37,783 nucleotides of DNA from Allobosea sp. 12-68-7 (GCA_002279705.1 NCCO01000051.1:1-37783), one strand, 5' to 3'; shown: positions 7,975 to 16,351, counted from the stretch's first letter. Numbers and translations are program-made. Notes: a model not told the origin generated them from the sequence alone.

Positions 7975-8547
7975 ATGAGCACGCAACTGCAGCAGCCGCG
8001 CCCGGAAACGGGCACGGCGCCCGTCCGCATCCTCGTCTGCGCGACCTGTCGCGCCGCCGGGGGCGACCCCGACGCGCCCCGTCCCGGGGCCCTTCTCGCC
8101 GCCGGCCTTCGCGACGCGCTCGACCCCACGCTCGATGCCGCAGTCAGCGTCGAGACGGTGGAGTGCCTCTCCGTCTGCAAGCGCCCCTGCACGGTGGCGC
8201 TCAGCGGCGAGGGCCGCTGGACCTATGTCTATGGCGATCTCGACCCTGCATCGGGCGCAAGGGCGTGGTCGCGCGCCTTCCTCCCCTCCCGATCGCGGGT
8301 TCCCGATGAATTCCCTCTCGAAAACGCCCTGCACCATCATCACCGGCTTCCTCGGCGCCGGAAAGACGACGCTGGTTCGCCATCTGCTCGAGAACGCCGA
8401 AGGCAAGAGGCTTGCCGTTCTCGTCAACGAGTTCGGCGATCTCGGCTTCGATGGCGAATTCCTCAAGGGCTGCGGCATTTCCAGCTGCACCGAGGAGGAC
8501 GTCGTCGAGCTCCCCAATGGCTGCATCTGCTGCACGGTGGCGGATGA
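7975..8547 (+). CDS. DUF1636 family protein, apparently frameshifted by an internal deletion
   Basis: Small protein with a thioredoxin-like [2Fe-2S]-ferredoxin-type cysteine pattern (VCATC near the N-terminus, VECLSVCKRPC in the middle), a family usually encoded beside cobW/cobN and of unproven role. Homology is clear from residue 1 to YVYGDLDPASGA (about nt 8258). The frame then runs on to 8547 as arginine-rich sequence antisense-like to nothing and overlapping cobW by 242 bp. The normal family C-terminus, RKGVVARLPPLP, is readable in another frame at 8256-8291 and ends at a TGA (8307-8309) that overlaps the cobW ATG as ATGA. About 25 codons that normally separate the two parts are missing. 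I infer a deletion with frame change (lost length 1 mod 3), real or from assembly. Confidence 0.75.
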   Translation: MSTQLQQPRPETGTAPVRILVCATCRAAGGDPDAPRPGALLAAGLRDALDPTLDAAVSVETVECLSVCKRPCTVALSGEGRWTYVYGDLDPASGARAWSRAFLPSRSRVPDEFPLENALHHHHRLPRRRKDDAGSPSARERRRQEACRSRQRVRRSRLRWRIPQGLRHFQLHRGGRRRAPQWLHLLHGGG

Positions 8548-9157
8548 TTTCGTGCCGGCGCTGGAAAAGCTCCTGAACCGGGCCGACCCGCCGCAGCACA
8601 TTCTGATTGAGACCTCGGGGCTGGCTCTGCCCAAGCCGCTGGTCCAGGCCTTCAACTGGCCGGCGATCCGCGCCCGCGTCACGGTCGATGGCGTGATCGC
8701 GGTGGTCGACGGGCCGGCGGTGGCCGAAGGCCAGTTCGCCGACGACCCCGAGGCGCTCGCCGCCCAGCGCGCGCAGGACGCCTCCGTCGACCATGACAAC
8801 CCGCTGGAGGAGGTGTTCGAGGACCAGATTCTCTGCGCCGACCTGATCCTGCTCAACAAGAGCGATCTGATCGACGAGGCCACGCGCGAGCGGGTGAAGG
8901 GCGAGATCGCCGCGCATCTGCCGAAGGCGATCAAGATCGTCGAGACCCGCCATGGCACGATCGATCCGGCGCTGATCCTCGGCCTCAGCGCCGCTGCGGA
9001 GGCCGACCTCGCCTCGCGCCCCTCGCATCACGGCGATGGCGAGGACCATGAGCATGACGATTTCGATTCGGTCGCGCTGGCGCTGCCGGAAGGCCTCGCG
9101 CCCGGGCTCAAGGGCTTCGACGTGAAGGCGGTGGAGGCTGCGCTCGCCGGCGCCTGA
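8306..9157 (+). CDS. cobW: CobW, GTP-binding metallochaperone (C-terminal domain shortened)
   Basis: G3E-family GTPase thought to deliver cobalt to the CobNST chelatase. Walker A GFLGAGKTT at residues 14-22, the metal-binding CxCC motif in NGCICCTV at 72-78, the guanine motif NKSD near 180, and a His/Asp-rich stretch HHGDGEDHEHDD near the C-terminus. The ATG at 8306 overlaps the ancestral DUF1636 stop (ATGA). The product is 283 residues, while typical CobW is about 340-350: after HDDFDSVALALPEG the sequence jumps directly to GLKGFDVKAVEAAL, which matches the family's last residues. Most of the CobW_C domain is therefore absent, in frame. Length comparison is from memory of the family. Confidence 0.92.
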   Translation: MNSLSKTPCTIITGFLGAGKTTLVRHLLENAEGKRLAVLVNEFGDLGFDGEFLKGCGISSCTEEDVVELPNGCICCTVADDFVPALEKLLNRADPPQHILIETSGLALPKPLVQAFNWPAIRARVTVDGVIAVVDGPAVAEGQFADDPEALAAQRAQDASVDHDNPLEEVFEDQILCADLILLNKSDLIDEATRERVKGEIAAHLPKAIKIVETRHGTIDPALILGLSAAAEADLASRPSHHGDGEDHEHDDFDSVALALPEGLAPGLKGFDVKAVEAALAGA

Positions 9158-9183
9158 GCGCGCCCCGTTCCCGAAAGACAGGC

Positions 9184-12100
9184 ATGCATCTGCTCCCGAC
9201 CAGCGAGATCAGGCTCGACGACGGCGAGGACGCCGTCGATCTCGCCCTGCCGCCGGGGGATGTCGTCGTCCTGTCCTTCGCCGACAGCGACCTGTCGGCG
9301 CTGGCGGCGGCGGCAATTGACTGCGATCTCACCGTCCGCCTCGCCTCGCTGCGGCGGCTGCAGCACCCGCTCTCGGTCGATCTCCTGATCGAGAAGACGG
9401 TGGCCAGGAGCCGTTTCGTCCTGGTGCGCTGCCTCGGAGGGCTGGATTACTGGCGCTACGGCATCGAGCAGCTCAGCGAGACCTGCCGGCGCGAGGGTAT
9501 CGCACTGGCGGTGCTGCCCGGCGACGATCGCGACGACGCGCGGCTGGCGGGCTACGGCACCGTGCCGCCGGCTTGCGCCCGCGCCATCCTGGGCTATTTC
9601 CATGCCGGCGGCGGGGCCGAGAACATGCGGCACCTGCTGGCGATGGCGGCGGGGTATCTCGGCCACGACCGGCCGCCCTCCGGCCTTGCGCCTCTGGCCC
9701 TCCCGCCGCTGTTCGCGCTGGGCGCCAACGCCGCGCCGACGCCCTGGCGCGAAGCGCTCGCCGCCCTGCCCGACCGGTCCTTCGTGCCGATCCTGGTCTA
9801 TCGCTCGGCGGTCAGCGCCGGCGACACGGGCGCGGGCGAGGCGCTGGCGGCGGCACTCGCCGCGCGCGGACTCGCCCCGCTGATCCTGGCCCTGACCAGC
9901 CTGAAAGACCCGTCCGTCATCGCCGACCTCGCGGCGCTGATCGCGACCCGGCGGCCGGCGGCCTTCGTCACCACCACCGCCTTTTCGGCCCGAGAGGGCG
10001 CCGATTTCGTGCTCGACGCCGCCGGTTGCCCCTTGTTTCAGGCGATGCCGGTCGGCAGCGCGCGCGACGCCTGGGCGGCCTCGGCCCGGGGGCTCTCGGC
10101 GGCCGACCTCGCCATGCAGGTGGCGCTGCCGGAATTCGACGGGCGGCTGGGCACCATCCCCGTCGCCTTCAAGGCCGAGATTACCGACCCCGAAACCGGT
10201 TTGATGACGCGGCGGCTCGTACCCGATCCGGACGGCGTCGCCGCGCTCGCGGATCTTGCCAGCAGCTGGATCGCGCTGGCGTCGAAGCCGTTCGCCGCGC
10301 GACGGCTGGCGCTGGTGATGTCGGATTATCCCGCGCGCGGCGGGCGGGCGGGATTCGCGGTCGGGCTCGACACGCCGGCAAGCGTCGGGGTGATCCGGGG
10401 GCTGTTGACGGAGGCGGGGTACGACATCCCATCCCGTCATTGCGAGCGCAGCGAAGCAATCCAGGGGGACGTCGAGCGAGACGGTTCTGGATTGCTTCGC
10501 TGCGCTCGCAATGACGGCCAAGCCCTCATGACCGCCCTCACCACCGGGCCGGCTGATCTCATCCTCCCGCTCGATGCTTACAGGGCCTGGCTCGCGACGA
10601 TCCCCATAGAGGCCCGCGACGCCCTCCTCGCCGCCCATGGCGCGCCCGAGGCTGACCCTGCCTGCACGGACGGCGCCTTCCGCTTCCGCGCCGTCCACGG
10701 CGGCCCCCTCACCATCGCGCTGCAGCCGCCGCGCGACGCGACGCCCGACCGGAAGGCCCGCTATCACGACCCCGATGCGCCGCCGGGCCATGGCTATCTC
10801 GCCTTCTACCGCGCGCTGCGCGAGACGGCCGGCATCGACGCGCTGATCCATTTGGGCACCCATGGCACGACCGAATGGCTGCCGGGCAAGGCGGTGGCGC
10901 TGTCGTCCTCCTGCTGGCCGCGGCTGGTCACGCAGGGGCTGCCGGTGGTCTATCCTTATGTGGTCGACGACCCCGGCGAGGCCGCGCCGGCCAAGCGGCG
11001 GCTCTCGGCGGTGACGCTCGGCCATCTGCCGCCGCCTCTGGCGGAGATCGGGGCCTCGGGCGAGACCGCCCTGCTGCGCGACCTCGTCGAGGAGTTCAGC
11101 CAGGCACAGGTGCTCGATCCGCGCCGGGCCGACATCGTCGCGAGCGAAATCCGGGCGCGAGCGCAGGCGAGCGGGCTGGCGGAATCCTGCGGCGTGACGC
11201 CCGACCTGCCGATGAGCGAGGCGCTGACGCGGCTCGACGCGCATCTCTGCGACATCGCCGAACTGCCCTTCCGCGATGGCTTGCATGTCTTCGGCCAGTC
11301 GGCGCGCGATCCCGTCTCCGCAAAGGCCGAGCGCGAGGGCCTGCTGCGCGCGCTCGACGGGCGCTTCGTGCCGCCCGGGCCCGCCGGCTCGCCGCATCGC
11401 GGCCGGCCCGACGTACTGCCGACCGGGCGCAATCTCTCGACGCTGGACCCGCGTGCGATCCCGACGCGGGCCGCGGCGCGGCTGGGCGCGCTGGCGGCGC
11501 AGGCCGTGATCGCGCGACACCTGCAGGATGAGGGCGAGCCGCCGCGCCGGATCGTGATGGATCTCTGGGCCTCGCCGACGCTGCGCTCGGGCGGCGAGGA
11601 CATCGCCCATGCGCTGGCGCTGATGGGCGCGGCCCCGCTCTGGGACGATGCCTCGACGCGGGTCACGGGCTTCGCGATCACGCCGCTGCCCAGGCTCGCG
11701 CATCCGCGCATCGACGTCACCGTTCGCATCTCCGGCGCCTTCCGCGACACGTTTCCGCAGCAAGTGGCGCTGCTCGACGCCGCCGCGCGCGCCGTCGCGT
11801 TGCTGGACGAGCCCGACGAGTGGAACGAGCCCGCCGCCGCGCGCCGTCGCGGCGAGGCCGGGGCGCGGGTGTTCGGGGCGGCGCCGGGCCGCTATGGCGC
11901 GGCCGTCGCCGACCGGGCGCTGGACGGCGACTGGTCGAGCCGCGACGACCTTGGCGCGACCTATCTCGCCGCCTCCAGCCATGCCTATGGCGGCCCGGAA
12001 GGGGCAGCCCAGGCCGATGACAGCTTCTCCGCCCGAATCCGCATGGCCGACGCCTTCGTCCATGTCAGCGACACCGCCGGGCGCGATATCCTCGAAGCCT

Positions 12101-12570
12101 CCAGTGCCGCCGACGTCATTGGCGGGCTCGCGGCCGCGGCGCAGTCGCTCGGGGCCGCACCGGCGCTCTACAGCCTCGATTCCTCCAACCCCGAGGCGCC
12201 GAAGGCGCGAACAGTCGCCGAGGACATCGCCCGCATCGTCCATGGCCGGCTGACGCATCCGCGCTGGATCGCCTCCCATCTCGCCCATGGCTGGCGCGGG
12301 GCGGCGGAACTGGCGGAAGCGGTGGACACGCTCTTCGTCTTCGCCGCCAGCACGGATGCGGTTTCCGACGGGCTGTTCGACGCGGTGTTCCAGGCCTGGT
12401 GCGCCGATGCCGCTGTCTGGAGCGCGATCGAGGCCGCGAATGCCCCGGCCGCCGAAGCGATTCGCTCCCGGCTGGCGGAAGCGGCGCGACGGGGGCTGTG
12501 GACGAGCCGACGCAATTCGGTGGGGGCGTTTCTGGCGGGCACGCCCACGACGCGGGAGGCGGCGGAATGA
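9184..12570 (+). CDS. cobN: Cobaltochelatase large subunit CobN
   Basis: 1128-residue large subunit of the ATP-dependent CobN-CobS-CobT chelatase that inserts cobalt into hydrogenobyrinic acid a,c-diamide. Family hallmarks include LVRCLGGLDYWRYG near residue 82, LGTHGTTEWLPGKAVALS near 560, YPYVVDDPGEAAPAKRR near 595, and the C-terminal part with FGAAPGRYG, SHAYGG and PEAPKARTVAEDIARIV. Residues about 417-446 (RHCERSEAIQ ... LLRCARND) are not CobN: they are the translation of a perfect family-A palindrome (10436-10515), inserted in frame in the linker before TTGPADLILPLDAYR. The enzyme may still work, since the insertion falls between domains. Small subunits cobS and cobT are not in the window. 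Stop overlaps the cobG start (ATGA). Confidence 0.95.
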   Translation: MHLLPTSEIRLDDGEDAVDLALPPGDVVVLSFADSDLSALAAAAIDCDLTVRLASLRRLQHPLSVDLLIEKTVARSRFVLVRCLGGLDYWRYGIEQLSETCRREGIALAVLPGDDRDDARLAGYGTVPPACARAILGYFHAGGGAENMRHLLAMAAGYLGHDRPPSGLAPLALPPLFALGANAAPTPWREALAALPDRSFVPILVYRSAVSAGDTGAGEALAAALAARGLAPLILALTSLKDPSVIADLAALIATRRPAAFVTTTAFSAREGADFVLDAAGCPLFQAMPVGSARDAWAASARGLSAADLAMQVALPEFDGRLGTIPVAFKAEITDPETGLMTRRLVPDPDGVAALADLASSWIALASKPFAARRLALVMSDYPARGGRAGFAVGLDTPASVGVIRGLLTEAGYDIPSRHCERSEAIQGDVERDGSGLLRCARNDGQALMTALTTGPADLILPLDAYRAWLATIPIEARDALLAAHGAPEADPACTDGAFRFRAVHGGPLTIALQPPRDATPDRKARYHDPDAPPGHGYLAFYRALRETAGIDALIHLGTHGTTEWLPGKAVALSSSCWPRLVTQGLPVVYPYVVDDPGEAAPAKRRLSAVTLGHLPPPLAEIGASGETALLRDLVEEFSQAQVLDPRRADIVASEIRARAQASGLAESCGVTPDLPMSEALTRLDAHLCDIAELPFRDGLHVFGQSARDPVSAKAEREGLLRALDGRFVPPGPAGSPHRGRPDVLPTGRNLSTLDPRAIPTRAAARLGALAAQAVIARHLQDEGEPPRRIVMDLWASPTLRSGGEDIAHALALMGAAPLWDDASTRVTGFAITPLPRLAHPRIDVTVRISGAFRDTFPQQVALLDAAARAVALLDEPDEWNEPAAARRRGEAGARVFGAAPGRYGAAVADRALDGDWSSRDDLGATYLAASSHAYGGPEGAAQADDSFSARIRMADAFVHVSDTAGRDILEASSAADVIGGLAAAAQSLGAAPALYSLDSSNPEAPKARTVAEDIARIVHGRLTHPRWIASHLAHGWRGAAELAEAVDTLFVFAASTDAVSDGLFDAVFQAWCADAAVWSAIEAANAPAAEAIRSRLAEAARRGLWTSRRNSVGAFLAGTPTTREAAE
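10436..10515. repeat. Family A palindrome inserted inside cobN
   Basis: Arms 10436-10464 and 10487-10515 are perfect 29-bp reverse complements, identical in sequence to the arms of the copy at 6901-6976, with a 22-nt loop. It is read through in the cobN frame without a stop. Confidence 0.95.
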
Positions 12571-13979
12571 ACGCCTCCTCCCCCGAAGCCCTGCGACGCG
12601 GCTGGTGCCCGAGCACGCTCAAACCCATGGAGACCGGCGATGGCTGGCTGGTGCGGCTGCATCCGCCCGGCGCCTGGCTGACGCCGGCGCAGCTGCGGCG
12701 CATCGCGGCGCTGGCGGGCCAGCACGGCAGCGGGCTGGTCGAGATCTCGGCGCGCGGCAACATGCAATTGCGCGGGGTGACGGCGCAGAGCCATCCGGAG
12801 CTGGTCGCGACGCTGCTGGCGGAGCGGCTGGTCGACGAGCATGAGGGCGACGGGCCGCAAAGGCTGACGCTGGTCTCGCCGCTATCGAATCCCCCCCGTC
12901 ATTGCGAGGAGCGAAGCGACGAAGCAATCCACGGGGCAGCGCTCGACGGCCGCCTGGATTGCTTCGCTTCGCTCGCAATGACGCGTTCAAGCGTCAAGCC
13001 TCCATCCTCGCCCGCCGGTCCCGGCGACCTGATCGACGCTCTCGCCCTCGCGGCCGAAATCGAGGCGCGCGGGCGGGAGGTCGTCGGGCTGCCTGCCAAG
13101 TTCGCCGTCGTCATCGATGGCGGCGGTGAATCGTCGCTCGAGGCCTTCGCTGGCGATCTCCGCATGGTCGCGACTGCGCCGGGGCGTGTGGTGATCGCGC
13201 TGGCCGACCGGTTCTGGTTCGGCCCCCTCGCGGAAAGCGAGGCCGGAGCCGCCGTCGCCCAGACCATGGCCCGCTTCGCCGCGCGACGGGCGCAGGCGCC
13301 CGACGTCCTCCGCCGCATGGACGATCTCGGGGCCGCAGAGCTGGCGGCGCTTTGCGATTGGCCTGCCACAGAGCCTCCACCTCCGCGCCCCGCGCCGCGG
13401 CGGGCCGGGCTGTTTGCGCTCGGCGATCACCATGCCGCGCTGGTCGGCCTGCCTTTCGGCCGCGCGGAGGCCGCGACGCTCGACCGTCTCGCCCGGGCGG
13501 CCGAAACGCGGGGTTGTCCGGAGATCCGCCTCTCGCCCTGGCGCGGGATTGCCTTCCGCGGGCTGTCGCAGCCCGATGCGATGGTCCTGCTCGACGGCGC
13601 GGCGGCGGATGGCCTGATCATCCGTGACGACGACCCGCGCCTGTCGGTGCAGGCCTGCGCCGGCGCGCCCGCCTGCAGCCGGGCGGAGGCTCCGGCGATG
13701 ACGGATGCGGCGCCGCTCTCGCAGGCGCTGGAGCCGCTCCTTGCGGAGGGGCGGACCTTGCATGTCTCGGGCTGCGTCAAATCCTGCGCGCGGCCCGCCG
13801 CCAGCGATCTCACGCTGGTCGGAGAGGGCGGGCGCTACCGCATCGTCATCGGCGGCAGCGCGCGGGACAGCGCCGTCGCCACCCTTGACCTTTCCGCCCT
13901 GCTGACGCGATTGCAGCCCGGACAGGACCTTCATGCCCGCCTGATCGCGGCGGGCCGGCTTCCAGGACCGACAGCGTGA
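12567..13979 (+). CDS. cobG: Precorrin-3B synthase CobG
   Basis: Fe-S (nitrite/sulfite-reductase-like) mono-oxygenase that uses O2 to turn precorrin-3A into precorrin-3B, the step that defines the aerobic route. 470 residues. N-terminal ferredoxin-like half with SARGNMQLRGV near 56-66; C-terminal half with SPWRGIAFRG and the [4Fe-4S] cysteines in CAGAPACSRA and SGCVKSCARP. ATG at 12567 overlaps the cobN stop. Residues about 111-140 (RHCEERSDEAIH ... FASLAMT) are the translation of a diverged family-A palindrome (12898-12982) between the SPL motif and the second repeat of the N-terminal half; total length is longer than expected by about that amount. Stop overlaps the cobH GTG start. Confidence 0.94.
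   Translation: MNASSPEALRRGWCPSTLKPMETGDGWLVRLHPPGAWLTPAQLRRIAALAGQHGSGLVEISARGNMQLRGVTAQSHPELVATLLAERLVDEHEGDGPQRLTLVSPLSNPPRHCEERSDEAIHGAALDGRLDCFASLAMTRSSVKPPSSPAGPGDLIDALALAAEIEARGREVVGLPAKFAVVIDGGGESSLEAFAGDLRMVATAPGRVVIALADRFWFGPLAESEAGAAVAQTMARFAARRAQAPDVLRRMDDLGAAELAALCDWPATEPPPPRPAPRRAGLFALGDHHAALVGLPFGRAEAATLDRLARAAETRGCPEIRLSPWRGIAFRGLSQPDAMVLLDGAAADGLIIRDDDPRLSVQACAGAPACSRAEAPAMTDAAPLSQALEPLLAEGRTLHVSGCVKSCARPAASDLTLVGEGGRYRIVIGGSARDSAVATLDLSALLTRLQPGQDLHARLIAAGRLPGPTA
12898..12982. repeat. Family A palindrome inserted inside cobG
   Basis: Left arm 12898-12931 (GTCATTGCGAGGAGCGAAG ... CAATCCA) and right arm 12954-12982 (CTGGATTGCTTCGCTTCGC ...). It differs from the other copies by small indels in the left arm, so it is an older or different subtype. 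Translated in frame as part of CobG. Confidence 0.9.
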
Positions 13980-14608
13980 CGACGGGTTACGACTATATCC
14001 GCGATGGCGGGGCGATCTATGAGCGCTCCTTCGCGATCATCCGGGCGGAAGCCGATCTCTCGCGCTTTGCCGGCCGGGCCGCCCATGTCGTGGTGCGGAT
14101 GATCCATGCCTGCGGCATGACCGATTTGCCTGACGATGTGGAGATGTCGCCCGATTTCGCGGGTGCCGCCGAGGCCGCGCTGAAGGCCGGCGCGCCGATC
14201 CTCTGCGACGCCAAGATGGTCGCCCATGGCGTGACGCCATCGCGCCTGCCGGCACGCAATCCAGTGATATGCAGGCTCGATGATCCGCGCACCGCACCGC
14301 TCGCGGCCGAGATGGGCACGACGCGCTCAGCCGCCGCCATGGAGCTGTGGCGGCCGCATCTGGCGGGCGCGCTCGTCGTCATCGGCAATGCACCGACCTC
14401 GCTGTTCCGGCTGCTGGAGATGCTCGATGCCGGCGCGCCGAAGCCCGCAGCCGTGATCGGCATTCCCGTCGGCTTCGTCGGCGCGGCGGAATCGAAGCAG
14501 GCGCTGGCGCAGGACGGGCGCGTGCCGTTCCTGGTGGTACATGGGCGGCGCGGCGGCTCTGCGATGGCGGCAGCCGCCGTCAACGCGCTGGCGCAAGAGA
14601 AGGAGTGA
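13976..14608 (+). CDS. cobH: Precorrin-8X methylmutase CobH
   Basis: Moves the C-11 methyl group to C-12, turning precorrin-8X into hydrogenobyrinic acid. 210 residues, the usual size. The catalytic His is His44 in VRMIHACGM (family His43), and the block CDAKMVAHGV near 80-90 plus GNAPTSLFRLLEML and IGIPVGFVGAAESK are signature stretches. Starts at GTG 13976, sharing GTGA with the cobG stop, so probably translationally coupled. Confidence 0.95.
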   Translation: MTTGYDYIRDGGAIYERSFAIIRAEADLSRFAGRAAHVVVRMIHACGMTDLPDDVEMSPDFAGAAEAALKAGAPILCDAKMVAHGVTPSRLPARNPVICRLDDPRTAPLAAEMGTTRSAAAMELWRPHLAGALVVIGNAPTSLFRLLEMLDAGAPKPAAVIGIPVGFVGAAESKQALAQDGRVPFLVVHGRRGGSAMAAAAVNALAQEKE

Positions 14609-14612
14609 GCCG

Positions 14613-15356
14613 GTGAGCCTCCAACCGGCGACTACTCTGCTGTTCGGCGTGGGCCTGGGCCCCGGCGACCCGGACTACATGACCGTGCGCGCCCGCGACA
14701 TCATTATGAGCGCCGACCGGCTGGTGCATTTCTGCAAGCGCGGCCGGCGCGGCCATGCCCGCATCACCGCCGATGCCGTCGTCGGGCCCGATGCCGTGCG
14801 CGAGATCGCGCTCGCCTTTCCGGTGACGATCGAGGTCCCGGTCGAGGACGAGGGCTATAGCGGCCCGATCGCGCAGTTCTACGACGAATCCGCGGCGCTG
14901 CTCGCCGCCGAGATGGAGGCCGGGCGCAGCGTCGCGGTGCTCTGCGACGGCGATCCGTTCTTCTACGGCTCCTTCATGCATCTCTGGCGGCGGCTTTCGC
15001 ATCGCTTCCCGACCGAGGTGGTGCCGGGCGTCACCGGCATGGCCGGTGCCTGGACGCGCGCCAACGCCCCGATCACCTGGGGCGACGACATCCTGACCGT
15101 GCTGCCCGGCACACTGCCCGAGGCAGAGCTGGTCCGACGCCTCGCCGACACGGACGCCGCCGTGATCATGAAGCTCGGCCGCAACCTGCCCAAGGTGCGC
15201 CGCGCGCTGGTGGCAAGCGGCCTGATCGGGCGGGCGATCTATGTCGAGCGGGCGACGATGGCCGGACAGGCGATCATCCGCCTCAGCGAGCGCGACGACG
15301 CAGAGGCACCGTATTTCTCGATGGTGCTGGTCCCCGGCGAGGGGCGGCGGCTGTGA
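14613..15356 (+). CDS. cobI: Precorrin-2 C20-methyltransferase CobI
   Basis: SAM-dependent class III methyltransferase making precorrin-3A from precorrin-2. 247 residues: GVGLGPGDPDYMTVRA near residue 13 (SAM-binding P1 loop), CDGDPFFYGSFMHL (middle motif GDP) and VVPGVTGMAGAW (P-loop region). I start at GTG 14613 because AAGGAG lies just upstream, overlapping the cobH stop region; the frame is open earlier only as overlap with cobH. Stop overlaps the cobJ GTG. Confidence 0.94.
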   Translation: MSLQPATTLLFGVGLGPGDPDYMTVRARDIIMSADRLVHFCKRGRRGHARITADAVVGPDAVREIALAFPVTIEVPVEDEGYSGPIAQFYDESAALLAAEMEAGRSVAVLCDGDPFFYGSFMHLWRRLSHRFPTEVVPGVTGMAGAWTRANAPITWGDDILTVLPGTLPEAELVRRLADTDAAVIMKLGRNLPKVRRALVASGLIGRAIYVERATMAGQAIIRLSERDDAEAPYFSMVLVPGEGRRL

Positions 15357-16351
15357 GTGAGCGTACCGCCCATCCGGACGCACCGGAACCTCCGCCGTCA
15401 TCCCGGCCCGAGCGCAGCGCAGCGCCGGGATCCATCGTAGAGCGCGAGGCCTCCGATGGATCCCGGAGCAGCGCGGCTTCGCCGCTTGTCCGGGATGACG
15501 GCGCGGAGAGGGACAAGGCAGAGCCCCTCACGGCTCCCTGCACAGGCTCCCTGACCGTCGTCGGCCTCGGTCCCGGCCCGGCGCAGTTGCTGACGCCGGC
15601 CGCGCAGGCGGCGATCGACGCCGCCAGCGACCTGATCGGCTACGGGCCCTATCTCGACCGCATCCCCGCGCGCGACGGCCAGACGAAGCACGCCTCCGAC
15701 AACCGCGTCGAGATCGACCGCGCCACCCACGCGCTGCGGCTGGCGGTGGCAGGCCGGACCGTCGCGGTCGTCTCCGGCGGCGACCCCGGCGTCTTCGCCA
15801 TGGCGGCAGCCGTGTTCGAGGCGCTGGAGGCAGGCGAGCCGGCCTGGCTGTCCCTGCCGATCGCGATCGAGCCCGGCATCACCGCGATGCTGGCGGCGGC
15901 GGCGAAGGCCGGCGCGCCGCTGGGCGGCGACTTCTGCGCGATCTCGCTCTCGGACAATCTCAAGCCCTGGGAGGTCGTGACCGCGCGGCTCGATGCCGTG
16001 CTGGCCGCCGATCTGGTGATCTGCCTCTACAACCCGATCTCGAACGCGCGGCCCTGGCAGCTCCGAGCGGCGCTGGACCTGGCCGCCCGCCATCGCCACG
16101 CGCAGACGCCGGTGATCTTCGCCCGCGCCGTCGGGCGGCCCGACGAGGCCCTGCGCATCCTGACACTGGCGGAAGCGATCGAAGCGGCGGAGACCGCCGA
16201 CATGGCGACGCTGGTGATGATCGGGGCTTCGAGCACGCGGCTGATCGCGCGGCCCGGCGACGCCGCGCCTTATGTCTATACGCCACGCTCGGTGACGAAG
16301 AGCTGCTCCGTGGCGAAGAGTCCTTGCGCCACCAGCCAGGGCAGGACCTGA
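15353..16351 (+). CDS. cobJ: Precorrin-3B C17-methyltransferase CobJ, with repeat-derived N-terminus
   Basis: Ring-contracting SAM-dependent methyltransferase producing precorrin-4. From residue about 66 the family sequence is clear: LTVVGLGPGPAQLLTPAA, YGPYLDRI, VVSGGDPGVFAMA, EPGITAMLAAAAKAGAPLGGDF and CLYNPISNARPWQL. Starts at GTG 15353, overlapping the cobI stop (GTGA). Residues about 15-49 are the translation of a 103-bp palindrome (15397-15499), so the protein carries a low-complexity leader of about 60 residues that homologues lack. The C-terminus reads 76 bp into convergent cobK. Total 332 residues versus about 250 usual; the excess is explained by these two extensions. Confidence 0.92.
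   Translation: MSERTAHPDAPEPPPSSRPERSAAPGSIVEREASDGSRSSAASPLVRDDGAERDKAEPLTAPCTGSLTVVGLGPGPAQLLTPAAQAAIDAASDLIGYGPYLDRIPARDGQTKHASDNRVEIDRATHALRLAVAGRTVAVVSGGDPGVFAMAAAVFEALEAGEPAWLSLPIAIEPGITAMLAAAAKAGAPLGGDFCAISLSDNLKPWEVVTARLDAVLAADLVICLYNPISNARPWQLRAALDLAARHRHAQTPVIFARAVGRPDEALRILTLAEAIEAAETADMATLVMIGASSTRLIARPGDAAPYVYTPRSVTKSCSVAKSPCATSQGRT
15397..15499. repeat. Family C palindromic element inside the 5' end of cobJ
   Basis: GTCATCCCGG at 15397 pairs with CCGGGATGAC ending at 15499. Inner pairs include GGGATCCATCG against CGATGGATCCC. Same design as the copies at 31632 and 33772. Read in frame as part of cobJ. Confidence 0.92.

Noticed and set aside
9028-12288. A 1086-codon open frame on the minus strand opposite cobN
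   Set aside because: It is the antisense shadow of cobN: arginine/glycine-rich, no domain recognisable, and the plus strand encodes a full CobN.
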